64,000 bases of DNA from an uncultured Paracoccaceae bacterium (GCA_937872465.1 CALMSR010000040.1:142279-206278), one strand, 5' to 3'. Counted from the first letter of the stretch, positions 1-9,110 are shown. The notes: a model not told the origin generated them from the letters alone. A program made the numbers and translations.

Positions 1-96
1 ATCGACGGGAGGCTCCTCCGCGCCCTCGTCCACCGCCGCCCCGTGACCATGCGGATCCGCGAGGCCCGTTCCCTCGAGACGGAGCGCCTGTCATGA
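1..96 (+). CDS. 3' end of an unidentified gene (partial)
   Basis: An open frame runs in from the window edge and ends in TGA at 94-96. That stop overlaps the ATG of the next gene by ATGA, the coupling used throughout this window. Only 31 residues are visible, ending in ARSLETERLS. They are Arg- and Leu-rich and carry no recognisable domain. The overlap implies co-transcription with the MFS exporter, so a regulator or enzyme of the same operon is plausible, but no function can be given. Confidence 0.45.
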   Translation: MDGRLLRALVHRRPVTMRIREARSLETERLS

Positions 97-1325
97 CCCG
101 GCTCGCGATCCCCGCCCTGACTCTCGCGACCTTCGCGATCGGAACGACGGAGTTCGCCGTCCAGGGCCTGCTTCCCGAGATCGCCGCGGAACTCGGTGCG
201 AGCGTCCCGCGGACCGGGCTGCTGATCACCGGCTATGCCCTGGGGGTCACGCTCGGCGGGCCGGTTCTGGCGCTGCTGGCCCAGGGGCTGGAGCGCCGGG
301 CGACGCTCCTCGGCCTGATGGCCATCTTCATCGCGGGCAACGCGCTCTGCGCGCTCGCCCCGGACTACCCGTCGCTGATGGCGGCACGGATCGTCACGTC
401 GTTCTGCCACGGGTCCTTCTTCGGAATCGGCTCGGTGGTCGCCGCCGGCATCGTGCCCGCCGACCGCAGGGCCCGTGCGGTCGCCATGATGTGGAGCGGG
501 ATCGCGGCGGCCAACGTCCTCGGCATTCCGGCCGGCACGGCGCTGGGACAGATGTCCGACTGGCGCCTGACCTTCTGGGCCGTGGCGCTGGTCGGCGGCG
601 CCGCCATGATGGCGATGGCCCTGTGGCTGCCACGGGTCGGGCGCAGCACCGCCTCCGGGGTCGCGGGCGAGCTCGGCGAGCTCGCGCGGCCGCAGGTTCT
701 CATGGCTCTGTCGCTGACCGTGTTCCTCTGCGGCGCCACGTTCTGCGTCTTCACCTTCATCGCACCGCTTCTCGCCGCGACCGCCTCGATCGCGCCGGGA
801 TCGCTGCCGGTCTATCTGGTGCTCTTCGGCATCGGCGGGGTCGTCGGGATGCAGCTCGGCGGCAGAATGGCCGACCGCAACCTCGCCGCCGCGATCTTCG
901 GCGGGTTCGTCGCCCTGACAGGGGTGTTCCTGGTGATGTCCTGGGCGCTGCGATCACCTCTGCTCGCCGCGGCGGCCATGGTCGTCTGGGGCTTCGCCTT
1001 CTACTTCCCCGCCGCCGGCATCCAGGTCCGGGTCGTCGATGCGGCGCGGGGCGCGCCGAACCTCGCCTCGACCCTGGTCCAGTCGGGATTCAACCTCGGG
1101 AACGCGATCGGCCCGTCGATCGGCGCCGCCGCGCTCTCGGCCGGCATCGGCTATGCCGCGCTGCCGCTGATCGCGGCAGCGATGACGGCCGTCGCCGCGG
1201 GCATCGCGCTCCACTCCGCGGTACCGGGGAATGCGGCAGGCACCGCCGGCTTCTTCTCCCGGATGCCGGCGGCCACCCCCGACTCCGACCCCGAGCAGCC
1301 CTCCGTCCGCATCCGCCCGACCTGA
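93..1325 (+). CDS. MFS transporter, DHA1-like exporter
   Basis: This 410-residue inner-membrane protein has about twelve hydrophobic segments in two halves, the normal size and layout for a major facilitator exporter. The N-terminus reads FAIGTTEFAVQGLLPEIA, the first-helix pattern of the AraJ/YdhP drug:proton antiporter branch. A loop GLERRATLLG between helices 2 and 3 fits the DHA1 class. The ATG overlaps the stop of the preceding frame. The cysteine synthase fusion begins 13 nt downstream on the same strand, so export of a cysteine-pathway metabolite such as O-acetylserine or cysteine is an attractive inference, but the substrate cannot be read from sequence. Confidence 0.85.
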   Translation: MTRLAIPALTLATFAIGTTEFAVQGLLPEIAAELGASVPRTGLLITGYALGVTLGGPVLALLAQGLERRATLLGLMAIFIAGNALCALAPDYPSLMAARIVTSFCHGSFFGIGSVVAAGIVPADRRARAVAMMWSGIAAANVLGIPAGTALGQMSDWRLTFWAVALVGGAAMMAMALWLPRVGRSTASGVAGELGELARPQVLMALSLTVFLCGATFCVFTFIAPLLAATASIAPGSLPVYLVLFGIGGVVGMQLGGRMADRNLAAAIFGGFVALTGVFLVMSWALRSPLLAAAAMVVWGFAFYFPAAGIQVRVVDAARGAPNLASTLVQSGFNLGNAIGPSIGAAALSAGIGYAALPLIAAAMTAVAAGIALHSAVPGNAAGTAGFFSRMPAATPDSDPEQPSVRIRPT

Positions 1326-1338
1326 AGGAAGACCGGCA

Positions 1339-2838
1339 ATGCCCCGACACCACTCGATCCTCGACACGATCGGCAAGACGCCCGTCGTGCGCATCAACCG
1401 CCTCGCCCCGGATGGAATCGAGCTCTACGTCAAGCTCGAATCCTTCAACCCCATGGCCTCGGTCAAGGACCGGCTGGCGCTCGGCATCATCGATGCCGCG
1501 ACCAAGGACGGCAGCCTGAAACCGGGCCAGACCGTCGTCGAGGCGACCTCCGGCAATACCGGCATCGGCCTCGCCATGGTCTGCGCCGCGCGCGGCCATC
1601 CGCTCGTCGTCACCATGTCCGAGAGCTTCTCGGTCGAGCGGCGCAAGCTGATGCGGATGCTCGGGGCCAGGGTCGTGCTGACACCCGCTTCCGAGAAGGG
1701 TTCGGGCATGCTGGCCAAGGCCCGCGCCCTCGCCGAAAGCCATGGCTGGTTCCTGGCGCGCCAGTTCGAGAACGAGGCCGGCCCGGACATCCACTCGCGC
1801 ACCACCGCCGCCGAGATCCTCGCGGATTTCGAGGATGCGCCGCTCGACTGCTGGGTTTCCGGCTTCGGGACCGGCGGCACGCTGAAGGGCGTGGCGCGCG
1901 TGCTGAAGGCGCGGAGCCCGGGAACCCGGATCATCGTGGCCGAGCCCGAGAATGCGCCGCTCATGGGGTCGGGCCTCGCGCAGGCCTATCTTCCCGACGG
2001 GAGTCCGGCGGGCAGCCACCCGGCGTTCCGCCCGCATCCAATGCAGGGCTGGACACCGGATTTCATCCCGAAGCTCGTCGGCGACGTGATCGCCGGCGGG
2101 TTGGTCGACGAGATCCGGCCGGTCTCCGGCGACGACGCGCTGCGATGCGCGCGGGATCTGGCGCGAAGCGAAGGCATCCTCTGCGGCATCTCGGGCGGCG
2201 CGACGCTCGCCGCCGCGCTGGAAATCGCGAAGCGCTCGCCGGCGGGCACGCGGATCCTCGCGATGCTGCCCGATACCGGCGAGCGCTATCTCTCGACGCC
2301 GCTCTTCGCCGAGATCGGCGAGGCGATGGACGAGGAAGAGCAGGCGATCGCCGCCTCGACGCCGCGCCGCCGCCCCGACAGGGCGACCGTGCCGGCCGCG
2401 GCGGCAGCGCCCGCGCCATCGGCGCAGGCGCGCGCGGATCTGGAGCGGATCCTGGCCGATCCCGAGGAGCCGGTCGTGCTCTTCGCACTCGAATGGTGCG
2501 AGTTCTCCTGGTCCCTGCGCCGGCTCTTCGCGGAAGCGGGGATCGGGTTTCGCTCGATCGAGCTCGACGGGCCGCACTACAGGGAGAACGACCGGGGCGG
2601 CGATCTCCGCCGCGCGCTCGCGGAGCGGACCCGCGCCGCCACCATCCCGCAGGTCTTCGTCGGCGGGCAGCATGTCGGCGGCGCGACCGAGACCATGGAC
2701 GCGATCCGTGACGGTCGGTTTCGTGCATGCCTGCAAGCCTGTGGCCGCGACATGCGCACGGACGGGATCGGCGATCCCCACAGCTTCCTGCCGACCTGGC
2801 TCCAGCCGCGTCCGGCACGGGCGGCAGGTCGGGGCTGA
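1339..2838 (+). CDS. Cysteine synthase fused to a monothiol glutaredoxin domain
   Basis: This 499-residue cytosolic protein starts at the ATG at 1339, preceded by GAAGGA. Residues 1-335 form a PLP-dependent cysteine synthase, which makes cysteine from O-acetylserine and sulfide. Visible motifs are the PLP lysine K43 in ASVKDR, substrate loop SGNTG at 71-75, phosphate loop GTGGT at 177-181 and PDTGERYLST at 311-320. After an Ala/Pro-rich linker (about 340-365), residues 370-465 resemble glutaredoxin: C387 in EWCEFSW, the TIPQVFVGG cis-Pro strand at 435-443 and a GG glutathione-binding turn near 447. The position of the second Cys is Ser390, so the domain is monothiol. It may act in thiol exchange on the synthase or on bound persulfide. 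It follows the MFS gene closely and is probably in the same operon. Confidence 0.88.
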   Translation: MPRHHSILDTIGKTPVVRINRLAPDGIELYVKLESFNPMASVKDRLALGIIDAATKDGSLKPGQTVVEATSGNTGIGLAMVCAARGHPLVVTMSESFSVERRKLMRMLGARVVLTPASEKGSGMLAKARALAESHGWFLARQFENEAGPDIHSRTTAAEILADFEDAPLDCWVSGFGTGGTLKGVARVLKARSPGTRIIVAEPENAPLMGSGLAQAYLPDGSPAGSHPAFRPHPMQGWTPDFIPKLVGDVIAGGLVDEIRPVSGDDALRCARDLARSEGILCGISGGATLAAALEIAKRSPAGTRILAMLPDTGERYLSTPLFAEIGEAMDEEEQAIAASTPRRRPDRATVPAAAAAPAPSAQARADLERILADPEEPVVLFALEWCEFSWSLRRLFAEAGIGFRSIELDGPHYRENDRGGDLRRALAERTRAATIPQVFVGGQHVGGATETMDAIRDGRFRACLQACGRDMRTDGIGDPHSFLPTWLQPRPARAAGRG

Positions 2839-2842
2839 GGCA

Positions 2843-3919
2843 TCAGGCGCCCAGGCCGACGATATGGTTGTCCCAGGCGCGGTCGCAGCGCGCCAGGGGG
2901 CGCGGCCTGCCGGCCTCGATCGCGATCAGGCCGCCGAGGCCGTCGCTGGCCAGGAGACCGTCGCGATGCGCCGCGAGCCCGCAGACATCCGTCCGCGAGA
3001 CCGGCCCGAGGAAGTCGCCCTGCTCGGAGAAGCGATGGACCCGCCCGCCGCGCGGCGAGGTGATGGCGACCTCCGTCCCGTCGCCGCTGAAGGCGATGCT
3101 GCCGGCATAGCCCTGCATCGCCAGCTCATGGGCGAGCGGGGCCGGGGCGAGGCGCGCCGCCTCGCCGCGGCGGTGCAGGCCGAGGAGCGGCGGTGCGGCG
3201 CCCGCCTCCCCCTCCCATTGCATGGCGAAGGCGACCATGCCGTCGGACCGCACGGCGAGATGGCGGATCGAGTTCCGCCAGAGCGCCGCTTCCAGCGCGA
3301 CCTTCTCCAGCAGCGTTCCGTCGAAGCCGAGATAGGCCAGGTTCGGGCGCATGGTGTCGATGTTGAGCTTGGTGCGGTCCGTGGGATCGGTGGCGATGCC
3401 GCCATTGGCCACGACCAGCGTCTCCCCGTCGGGCATCAGGCGCAGGTCGTGCGGCCCGATGCCCTGGGTCGGGACCTCGCCGATGCGGCGATATCCCGCC
3501 TCCACGTCCCAGATACCGATCACGCCCTCGCTGGTGTCGCTCCGCTGCTCGGCCGTGAAGAGGCGTGCGCCGGCTTCGGCGAAGACGCCGTGGCCGTTGA
3601 ACTGCCGTCCCTCCGGCGGCGAGAGGCGCCGGCGCACCTCTCCCGTCGAGCAGTCGATGACGAGCGCGAAGGCGCCGGGACGGCGCGCGAAGGCCACCGC
3701 CTCGGCGCGGCGCGGATGGCCGGCGCCGGCATGGCCCCGCGCCGGGAGCGGCACGCGAAAGGTCTCGGCGCCGTCGCCGCGCAGCCCGAAGAGGGCGAAG
3801 CCGTCATCGGGCTCCTGCGCGGCGGCCAGATAGGCCGGGTTTCCCACGGAGGCCCAGCCGAGCTGGGGGGCGGTCCCGGCCGCCAGGAGGCCGGCGAGAA
3901 ATCCACGGCGCGTCGTCAT
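2843..3919 (-). CDS. DUF1513 Tat-exported protein of the iron operon
   Basis: This 358-residue protein begins with a twin-arginine signal (TRRGFLAG, then a hydrophobic stretch ending before residue 25), so it should reach the periplasm folded. The body has repeated beta-rich segments with Gly/Asp turns (DVEAGYRRIG, IGPHDLRLMPDG), consistent with a beta-propeller, which is how DUF1513 proteins are usually viewed. It is the last gene of the iron operon, 3 nt after the imelysin stop. DUF1513 genes accompany imelysin and di-heme oxidoreductase genes in many proteobacteria. The biochemical role is unknown; docking or assembly of the imelysin proteins is inference. Confidence 0.85.
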   Translation of the reverse strand: MTTRRGFLAGLLAAGTAPQLGWASVGNPAYLAAAQEPDDGFALFGLRGDGAETFRVPLPARGHAGAGHPRRAEAVAFARRPGAFALVIDCSTGEVRRRLSPPEGRQFNGHGVFAEAGARLFTAEQRSDTSEGVIGIWDVEAGYRRIGEVPTQGIGPHDLRLMPDGETLVVANGGIATDPTDRTKLNIDTMRPNLAYLGFDGTLLEKVALEAALWRNSIRHLAVRSDGMVAFAMQWEGEAGAAPPLLGLHRRGEAARLAPAPLAHELAMQGYAGSIAFSGDGTEVAITSPRGGRVHRFSEQGDFLGPVSRTDVCGLAAHRDGLLASDGLGGLIAIEAGRPRPLARCDRAWDNHIVGLGA

Positions 3920-3922
3920 CGG

Positions 3923-4906
3923 TCAGTCTCCGTCCTGCGAGTTGAAGCCGGGCGCAATTCCGAGGGCGAGGCCGATCTCGGTCTCGATCGCCGCGCGCAT
4001 CCGGCGCACGGCCTGTTGCAGGACCTCGACCCTGAGCCGCACCTGCGGGTCCTCGACGTCCTGGAACCCCGGGTCGGCGATGCGTCCGGCCACCGCCCGC
4101 ACATGGTCGGCGGCGGCGTCGGTCTGCGGCAGGCCGTGCTCGGCCAGTGCCCGGGCGAGCCCCTGGGCGGCCTCGACCGCGAGCAGGACATCGCGAAGGC
4201 TGCGCCCCGAGCGCCATGCCTCGGCGCGCTTCGGGCGCGGCCGCTCGAAGCTGCCCATCGGCCGGCCGAGCCGCGTGTCGGCGGTGAATTCGAGGCCGGC
4301 CAGCAGCTGGGTGTAGAGCGCCCGGATCGCCTCGTCCTCGGTTAGATAGGTCGCGTTTCCCGCCTCTCCGGCGCTGGCGAGCACCGGCGCGAAATCCTCG
4401 GCCCAGGCGGTCTCCAGCGCCGCCGCCTGGAGGCCGAGATCCCCGGCGATCGCCTGCACGAGCCTGCAGGCATAATCGTCCGGGCCGTAGCCATCGAAGG
4501 CCGGGTCATAGAGCAGCATCTCGAGGGCGAAGAGCCCGCGCGCGGCGATCGAGACCTCTCCGTAGCCGGCCGGATCCCCGGCGATCGGATCCTCGGTAGC
4601 GATCAGGCCGGCGAGCGTGCGCGCGGTGAAGCCGCGGTCGTCGGGCCAGAAGGCGATCGAGAGCGCGCCGGTCTCCGACGGGCCGATGTGCAGGTCGGAA
4701 AGCGGCATCCAGGCGTCGAAGGCCGTCTGAAAGGCCGGACGGAGGCTTTCGGCCCGGCAATCCTCCTGCGCCGCGCGGTCCAGGCCCGCCGTTGCGGCGG
4801 AGAAATCCGCCAGGGCCGGCAGGATATGGCGGGAAAGGGCGTCACCGACACTCGCCGAAACGGGCGTGGCGGCGAGGGTCGCCAGGGCGAGGAGCGCGGC
4901 GCGCAT
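3923..4906 (-). CDS. Imelysin-family periplasmic protein (second copy)
   Basis: This 327-residue protein has a signal peptide of about 18 residues ([18 protein letters not shown]) followed by a helical imelysin/peptidase M75-like domain. Its ATG overlaps the di-heme oxidoreductase stop (TGATG at 4904-4908), so the two are translationally coupled. Imelysin proteins are linked to iron uptake and are not proven peptidases. The family motif GxHxxE appears here as GLFALEMLLYD at 124-134: the His is Phe while the Glu is kept. That suggests this copy cannot bind metal in the usual way and may be structural. The start at 4906 is chosen for its signal peptide and coupling. Confidence 0.85.
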   Translation of the reverse strand: MRAALLALATLAATPVSASVGDALSRHILPALADFSAATAGLDRAAQEDCRAESLRPAFQTAFDAWMPLSDLHIGPSETGALSIAFWPDDRGFTARTLAGLIATEDPIAGDPAGYGEVSIAARGLFALEMLLYDPAFDGYGPDDYACRLVQAIAGDLGLQAAALETAWAEDFAPVLASAGEAGNATYLTEDEAIRALYTQLLAGLEFTADTRLGRPMGSFERPRPKRAEAWRSGRSLRDVLLAVEAAQGLARALAEHGLPQTDAAADHVRAVAGRIADPGFQDVEDPQVRLRVEVLQQAVRRMRAAIETEIGLALGIAPGFNSQDGD

Positions 4907-6450
4907 CAAAGGCTCTCCAGGTATCGGATCAGGGCGGCACGATCGGCGGCCGGCATCTCGACGACCCGGTCGCGGGAAGGCTGCGCCTCGCCGCCGTGCC
5001 AGAGGATCGCCTCGAGCAGGCTCCGCGCCCGGCCGTCGTGCAGGAAGGTCTCGTGGCCGCTGACCTGCCCGGTCAGGCCGATCCCCCAGAGGGGCGCCGT
5101 CCGCCATTCGGTCCCGGTGGCGCGCGCCTCGGGGCGATCGTCGGCCAGACCCTCGCCCATGTCGTGCAGCAGCAGGTCCGTATAGGGCCAGATCAACTGA
5201 AAGCTCTGCTCGGGCCGGTCCTCGAGGCGGTAGGTCACGAAGCTCGGCTTGTGGCAGGCGGGGCAGCCCGCGCCGTAGAATGCCTGCTTGCCCTGCAACA
5301 CCTGCGCGTCACCCGCGTCGCGCCGCGCCGGCACGCCGAGGTTGCGGCTGTAGAAGGTCACCAGATCGAGCCCGGCGGCGTCGAGCTCGTAGCCGTCCTG
5401 GCCGGCGTCGCCGCCGTGCGGCGCCGACCGGCATTCCGCCTGGCTTGCCGTGCAATCGCCCCATAGCGCGGGAAAGAGCGGGCTCGCTATGCCCATGTCG
5501 CCGGAGAACGCCGCCGCCGATTGCTGGCGGATCGTGGGCACCCCGGCCTTGTGCCCGAAGCGTCCCAGCATCGGCATGGCGTATTCGGCCGACCAGACGA
5601 CGTTCGGCCGGCCCGAGATGCCGTCGCCGTCGCGATCCTCGGGATCGGCCGTCGCGAGGATGTCCGCGGCCGGGATCGCCTCGATGAGGCCCAGGCCGAT
5701 CATCTGCGGCGCCACCCGCGGGCTGAGCATCGCATCGGGATGCAGCGGGCCATAGCCGAGGTCGGCGGCGCGATAGGTCGGGCGGCGCAGCCTGGCGGTC
5801 TCGCCTTCGGAGAGCTCGACCGTCGTCTCGTCAAAGGTGACGTCGAGCCGGTATTCCGCCGCCTGCCCCGCGGTCGCGAAATCCTGGAGCTGGCCGCCGT
5901 AGACCGGGTCCGGCGCGGTGGCGATGTAGTCGGCGACCTCCGCCATCGCGGGGTCGCCCGCGGCGGGGATCGAGACGCGCAGGAACATCGAGACGGCGGG
6001 CTCGTGCGGTCCCGAGGGCGGATGCCCGCGCCCGTCCTTGATGTGGCAGCTCTGGCAGGCGCGCGCATTGTAGAGCGGCCCGAGCCCGTCCGAGGCGAGC
6101 GTCGAGGACGGCGCCGAGACCCAGAGCTTGCGGAAGAGCCCGTTGCCGACCTTGAAGTCCAGCTCGCGCTCGAAGCTGATGTTCCCGGACGGATCGGAAA
6201 AGGCGTCCGCGGTGGTTCGCGCCCGCACCGTCGCCGCCCCGCCCGGCAATTCCTCGAAGGGCTGCGGCTGCGAGAAGTTGGTGGCCGGCGCGGTGACCGC
6301 GGCGATTCGCGTCGCCTCCTCGGCGGTGCGCGGGATGAATTTCAGGTGCGGATCCCCGAGGTCCTGTGCATCGGCGGCGCCGCCGAGCACAGCGAACCCG
6401 AGGGCGAGCCTACTCAGCCTCGTCCATCGACGAGGCGTTGAGGAGCGCAT
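4906..6450 (-). CDS. Di-heme oxidoreductase (DHOR family)
   Basis: This 514-residue exported c-type cytochrome has two heme motifs, CQSCH at 132-136 and CPACH at 396-400, after a signal peptide of about 28 residues. It matches the putative thiol oxidoreductase / DUF1111 family, distantly related to di-heme peroxidases. A calcium-type loop [12 protein letters not shown] lies near 269-280. GGAGG sits 8 nt before the ATG at 6450, supporting a start that overlaps the bacterioferritin gene by 41 nt. Between iron-storage genes and an imelysin gene it probably provides periplasmic electron transfer, perhaps changing the redox state of iron. That role is inferred from context. Confidence 0.88.
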   Translation of the reverse strand: MRSSTPRRWTRLSRLALGFAVLGGAADAQDLGDPHLKFIPRTAEEATRIAAVTAPATNFSQPQPFEELPGGAATVRARTTADAFSDPSGNISFERELDFKVGNGLFRKLWVSAPSSTLASDGLGPLYNARACQSCHIKDGRGHPPSGPHEPAVSMFLRVSIPAAGDPAMAEVADYIATAPDPVYGGQLQDFATAGQAAEYRLDVTFDETTVELSEGETARLRRPTYRAADLGYGPLHPDAMLSPRVAPQMIGLGLIEAIPAADILATADPEDRDGDGISGRPNVVWSAEYAMPMLGRFGHKAGVPTIRQQSAAAFSGDMGIASPLFPALWGDCTASQAECRSAPHGGDAGQDGYELDAAGLDLVTFYSRNLGVPARRDAGDAQVLQGKQAFYGAGCPACHKPSFVTYRLEDRPEQSFQLIWPYTDLLLHDMGEGLADDRPEARATGTEWRTAPLWGIGLTGQVSGHETFLHDGRARSLLEAILWHGGEAQPSRDRVVEMPAADRAALIRYLESL

Positions 6451-6895
6451 AGCGCTCGCCTCCGAGATTCTCGTAGAGGTCGATCTGGGTCTCGAGAAAA
6501 TCGACATGTCCCTCTTCGTCGGCGAGCAATCCCTCGAACAGCTTCATCGAGACGTAGTCGCCGACCTTCTGGCAGTATTCGCGGGCTTCCTTGTAGAGCG
6601 CGCAGGCTTCCTGTTCGGCGGCCAGGTCGCAGTCGAGCGTCTCGCGCGGGTTCTGCCCGATCCTGAGCGGGTCGAGCTTCTGGAGGTTCGGATGGCCTTC
6701 GAGAAAGATCACGCGCTGGATCAGACTGTCGGCGTGGTTCATCTCCTCGATGCTCTCTTCCCGGCTCTTCTTCGCCATGTGTCCGAGGCCCCAGTCCTCC
6801 TGCAAACGATAGTGCAACCAGTACTGGCTAACGGCAGTCAGTTCAGAACGGATCGCACGGTTAAGGTAGTCGATTACTTTCTCGTCGCCCTTCAT
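6410..6895 (-). CDS. bfr: Bacterioferritin
   Basis: This 161-residue cytosolic iron-storage protein assembles in this family into a 24-subunit heme-bearing shell. All ferroxidase residues are present at canonical numbers: E18, E51, H54, E94, E127 and H130. Met52 is the expected heme ligand. The ATG at 6895 gives the standard N-terminus [12 protein letters not shown] and has GAGGA just upstream; a TTG four codons earlier is possible but less likely. It overlaps the end of the bacterioferritin-associated ferredoxin gene by 35 nt and the start of the di-heme oxidoreductase gene by 41 nt, so the three are tightly coupled. Confidence 0.95.
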   Translation of the reverse strand: MKGDEKVIDYLNRAIRSELTAVSQYWLHYRLQEDWGLGHMAKKSREESIEEMNHADSLIQRVIFLEGHPNLQKLDPLRIGQNPRETLDCDLAAEQEACALYKEAREYCQKVGDYVSMKLFEGLLADEEGHVDFLETQIDLYENLGGERYALLNASSMDEAE

Positions 6896-7142
6896 TTCGG
6901 TCCTCAAGTGTTTGTCCGCGCTGCCTGCTCAGGCCACGGAGTTGCATGGGGACCATCAGATTATCATTCTGGCGCATCGTGGAAAGGAATAGCTGCACGC
7001 AGGAGCCGCAATCCGCGGCCTTGCCCAGGGCTCGATAGACCTTTCCCGGCGTGATGATCGTGTCCGGGTCGGCGGCACGCATCCAGTCGATGGCCGCGTG
7101 CACGTCCGCGCTGCTGATTGCCTGGCAATGGCAGACGATCAT
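6861..7142 (-). CDS. bfd: Bacterioferritin-associated ferredoxin
   Basis: This 93-residue [2Fe-2S] protein has ligands C4, C6, C45 and C48 (MIVCHC and DCGSC). Bfd binds bacterioferritin and passes electrons to the core, releasing stored iron as Fe2+. Typical Bfd proteins are 60-75 residues. Here about 25 extra basic and acidic residues ([21 protein letters not shown]) follow the fold, and their coding sequence overlaps the bfr start. The tail may be real or may mainly serve translational coupling. It lies 16 nt after irpA. Confidence 0.9.
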   Translation of the reverse strand: MIVCHCQAISSADVHAAIDWMRAADPDTIITPGKVYRALGKAADCGSCVQLFLSTMRQNDNLMVPMQLRGLSRQRGQTLEDRNEGRRESNRLP

Positions 7143-7158
7143 CGGTAGGCGCCCGGGC

Positions 7159-8430
7159 TCACTGGAAAACCGCACTCGGATTGTCGAGGCTGTCCGATCC
7201 CTCGAAGGCGATGCTGTCGAGTCCCAGCGCCGTGACGATCCGTTCGATGCTGCGTGTCTGGTCGATCAGCCCGTTCACGCCGGCCATGACCAGCGCCTCG
7301 CCCTCGGCGTTGCCCTGTTCGAGCATCATGTCATAGGAAAATCCCCCCTCGGCGGCCGTCCGGATGGCCCCGAGCGCGGCCATCGTCGTGTCGAGCTTCG
7401 CGCGCATCTCGGCGTCGAGGCCCGGGTCGGTCGCGGCGACGAGGGCGGAGAGCGAGGGCCCCTCGACCACCGATCCGTCCGGGCGGGCGTAGCGGCCGAG
7501 ATAGACGTTCTGCACCCCGAGCCCGTCGTAATAGTGGCTGTTGTGGGTGTTGTCGGAGAAGCAATCGTGCTCCTCTTCCGGGTCGTTCAGCATCAGGCCG
7601 AGCCGCATCCGCTCGCCCGCCTGCTCGCCGTAGGAAAGGCTGCCCATGCCGGTCAGGATCGCGACGAGGCCCGTGCCCTCGTCGGCGGTGACCGCCCCGC
7701 GCGCCGCGCCGCCCTCCGCCCATTCCGCCGCCATGAACTCGAGGTCGCTGACCAGCAGCGCTGCCGCCGCCTCGAGATAGGCCGCGCGGCGGTCGCAATT
7801 GCCGCCGGTGCAGCCTTCGCCCTGGACGAAGTCGGAATAGGGACGGTCGCCCGCCCCGGGTCCGGTGCCGTTCAAATCCTGCCCCCAGAGCAGGAATTCG
7901 ATGGCGTGGTATCCGCGCGCCACGTTGGTCTCGATCCCGTCCGCCTCGTTGAGCGTCTCGGCGATCAGTTCCGGCGTGATCTCGCTGGCGTCCACCGCGA
8001 CACCGGCGATGGTGATGGAGGGATTGGCGATGATGTTCAGGGCGGCGAGCTCGTTGGCATCGGTCGGCCCGCCGTAGGAGGCGTCGACATAGTCGATCAG
8101 CCCCTCGTCGAGCGGCCAGGCATTCACCTTGCCCTCCCAGTCGTCGACGATGGCATTGCCGAAACGAAAGACCTCGGTCTGCTGATAGGGCACGCGGGCC
8201 GCGAGCCAGGCCTCCCGGGCGCCCGCCAGCGTCGCCTCGGAGGGATCCGCGATCAGCGCGTCAACCGCGGCCTTGAGGTCCCGGGCCGCGTCCAGGCTGT
8301 CGGAATATTCCGCGGCGGCGATGTCGGCATAGGTCTGGAGAATGGCTGTCCGGCTGACTTCGGCATTGCCTTCCGTCGCGAGCCCGATCCCGAGGGCAAG
8401 CGCGCAGGTGGTGATTGCACAGGTCTTCAT
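7159..8430 (-). CDS. irpA: Imelysin family iron-regulated protein IrpA
   Basis: This 423-residue periplasmic protein has a signal peptide ending near residue 23 (GNA/EV) and a full-length imelysin domain. The metal-site motif GxHxxE is intact as GYHAIEFLLWG at 173-183, and a Cys pair (EGCTGGNC) lies near 210. Members are induced by iron limitation and bind or import iron. They resemble insulin-cleaving peptidases, but protease activity is not established. AAGGAA lies at good spacing before the ATG at 8430. It is the largest upstream member of the operon and the probable iron-binding partner of the di-heme cytochrome downstream. Confidence 0.92.
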   Translation of the reverse strand: MKTCAITTCALALGIGLATEGNAEVSRTAILQTYADIAAAEYSDSLDAARDLKAAVDALIADPSEATLAGAREAWLAARVPYQQTEVFRFGNAIVDDWEGKVNAWPLDEGLIDYVDASYGGPTDANELAALNIIANPSITIAGVAVDASEITPELIAETLNEADGIETNVARGYHAIEFLLWGQDLNGTGPGAGDRPYSDFVQGEGCTGGNCDRRAAYLEAAAALLVSDLEFMAAEWAEGGAARGAVTADEGTGLVAILTGMGSLSYGEQAGERMRLGLMLNDPEEEHDCFSDNTHNSHYYDGLGVQNVYLGRYARPDGSVVEGPSLSALVAATDPGLDAEMRAKLDTTMAALGAIRTAAEGGFSYDMMLEQGNAEGEALVMAGVNGLIDQTRSIERIVTALGLDSIAFEGSDSLDNPSAVFQ

Positions 8431-8449
8431 CGGATGGCGTTCCTTTTCC

Positions 8450-8926
8450 CTAGTGAAGGATCTTCGCGGTTGGCGGGGGCGGCTGCGCCGGACGCGCTCG
8501 AAGCGACATCCGCTTGAGCGCGAGGCCGAATGCCTCGGCACGGGCCAAGAGGCACATCGCGATATCGGCGCGAACGAGAATGGTCGCGATGAGCATCGCG
8601 TCTTCGCGGTCCCCTTCGCTGGCAAGAGCGACGAAGTTCGCGAAGCAGGCTTCGTCGGCGCCGATGCATTTGCAGGCGACATGATGCCGCATCAGCGGAC
8701 GCCGGCCGTGGCGGGCGCAGAGATCGCAGAGCTCCTCGAAGGCGCGCATCGCGCTGCCACCCGCTTCCGGGCCGAGCGCCCTTGCAAAGTCTTCGCGCAT
8801 CTGGGCTTGCGCCGCAGGTCCGTCGCACCAGCGGCGCAGGCAGATGACGGCACCGGCCGCGACGGCGTCAAGCTCGGCGACATGACCTACTGTGGCGCCG
8901 CCACGGGGAGGACGGATGGCGTTCAT
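8450..8926 (-). CDS. Cys/His-rich protein of unknown function, first gene of the iron operon
   Basis: This 158-residue soluble protein has no signal peptide or membrane segment. It ends 19 nt before irpA and is the first gene after the operator region. A central motif concentrates possible metal ligands: CDLC, then RHGRRPLMRHH, then CKC and a further Cys in EACF (about residues 86-112). Other Cys residues occur near 47 and 52. I recall similar proteins next to irpA in Rhodobacterales but no assigned function. The residue spacing suits a metal or iron-sulfur site, so iron sensing or a regulatory role is an inference. The start at 8926 is the best ATG but has only a weak ribosome-binding site. 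Confidence 0.7.
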   Translation of the reverse strand: MNAIRPPRGGATVGHVAELDAVAAGAVICLRRWCDGPAAQAQMREDFARALGPEAGGSAMRAFEELCDLCARHGRRPLMRHHVACKCIGADEACFANFVALASEGDREDAMLIATILVRADIAMCLLARAEAFGLALKRMSLRARPAQPPPPTAKILH

Positions 8927-9110
8927 GACCCGCTGGTCACCTGGCCGGTGCCGCTCGGCCGAGGCCTGCGATGCGCAGGCGCCGGGTCCGGTCATGCAGC
9001 GCGGTGCGGGCCTCGTTTCCCCGGCCGGTCGGCAGTTTCACGTCGGGTGCCTCCGTGCGAATGGCCAGCGCTTCCCCGCGCTCCGATTCGAGGGCCGGTG
9101 GGGACAGCGC

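Noticed and set aside
1090..2781. A 563-codon minus-strand open frame opposite the cysteine synthase fusion
   Set aside because: No motif and biased composition; the opposite strand has an intact PLP enzyme.
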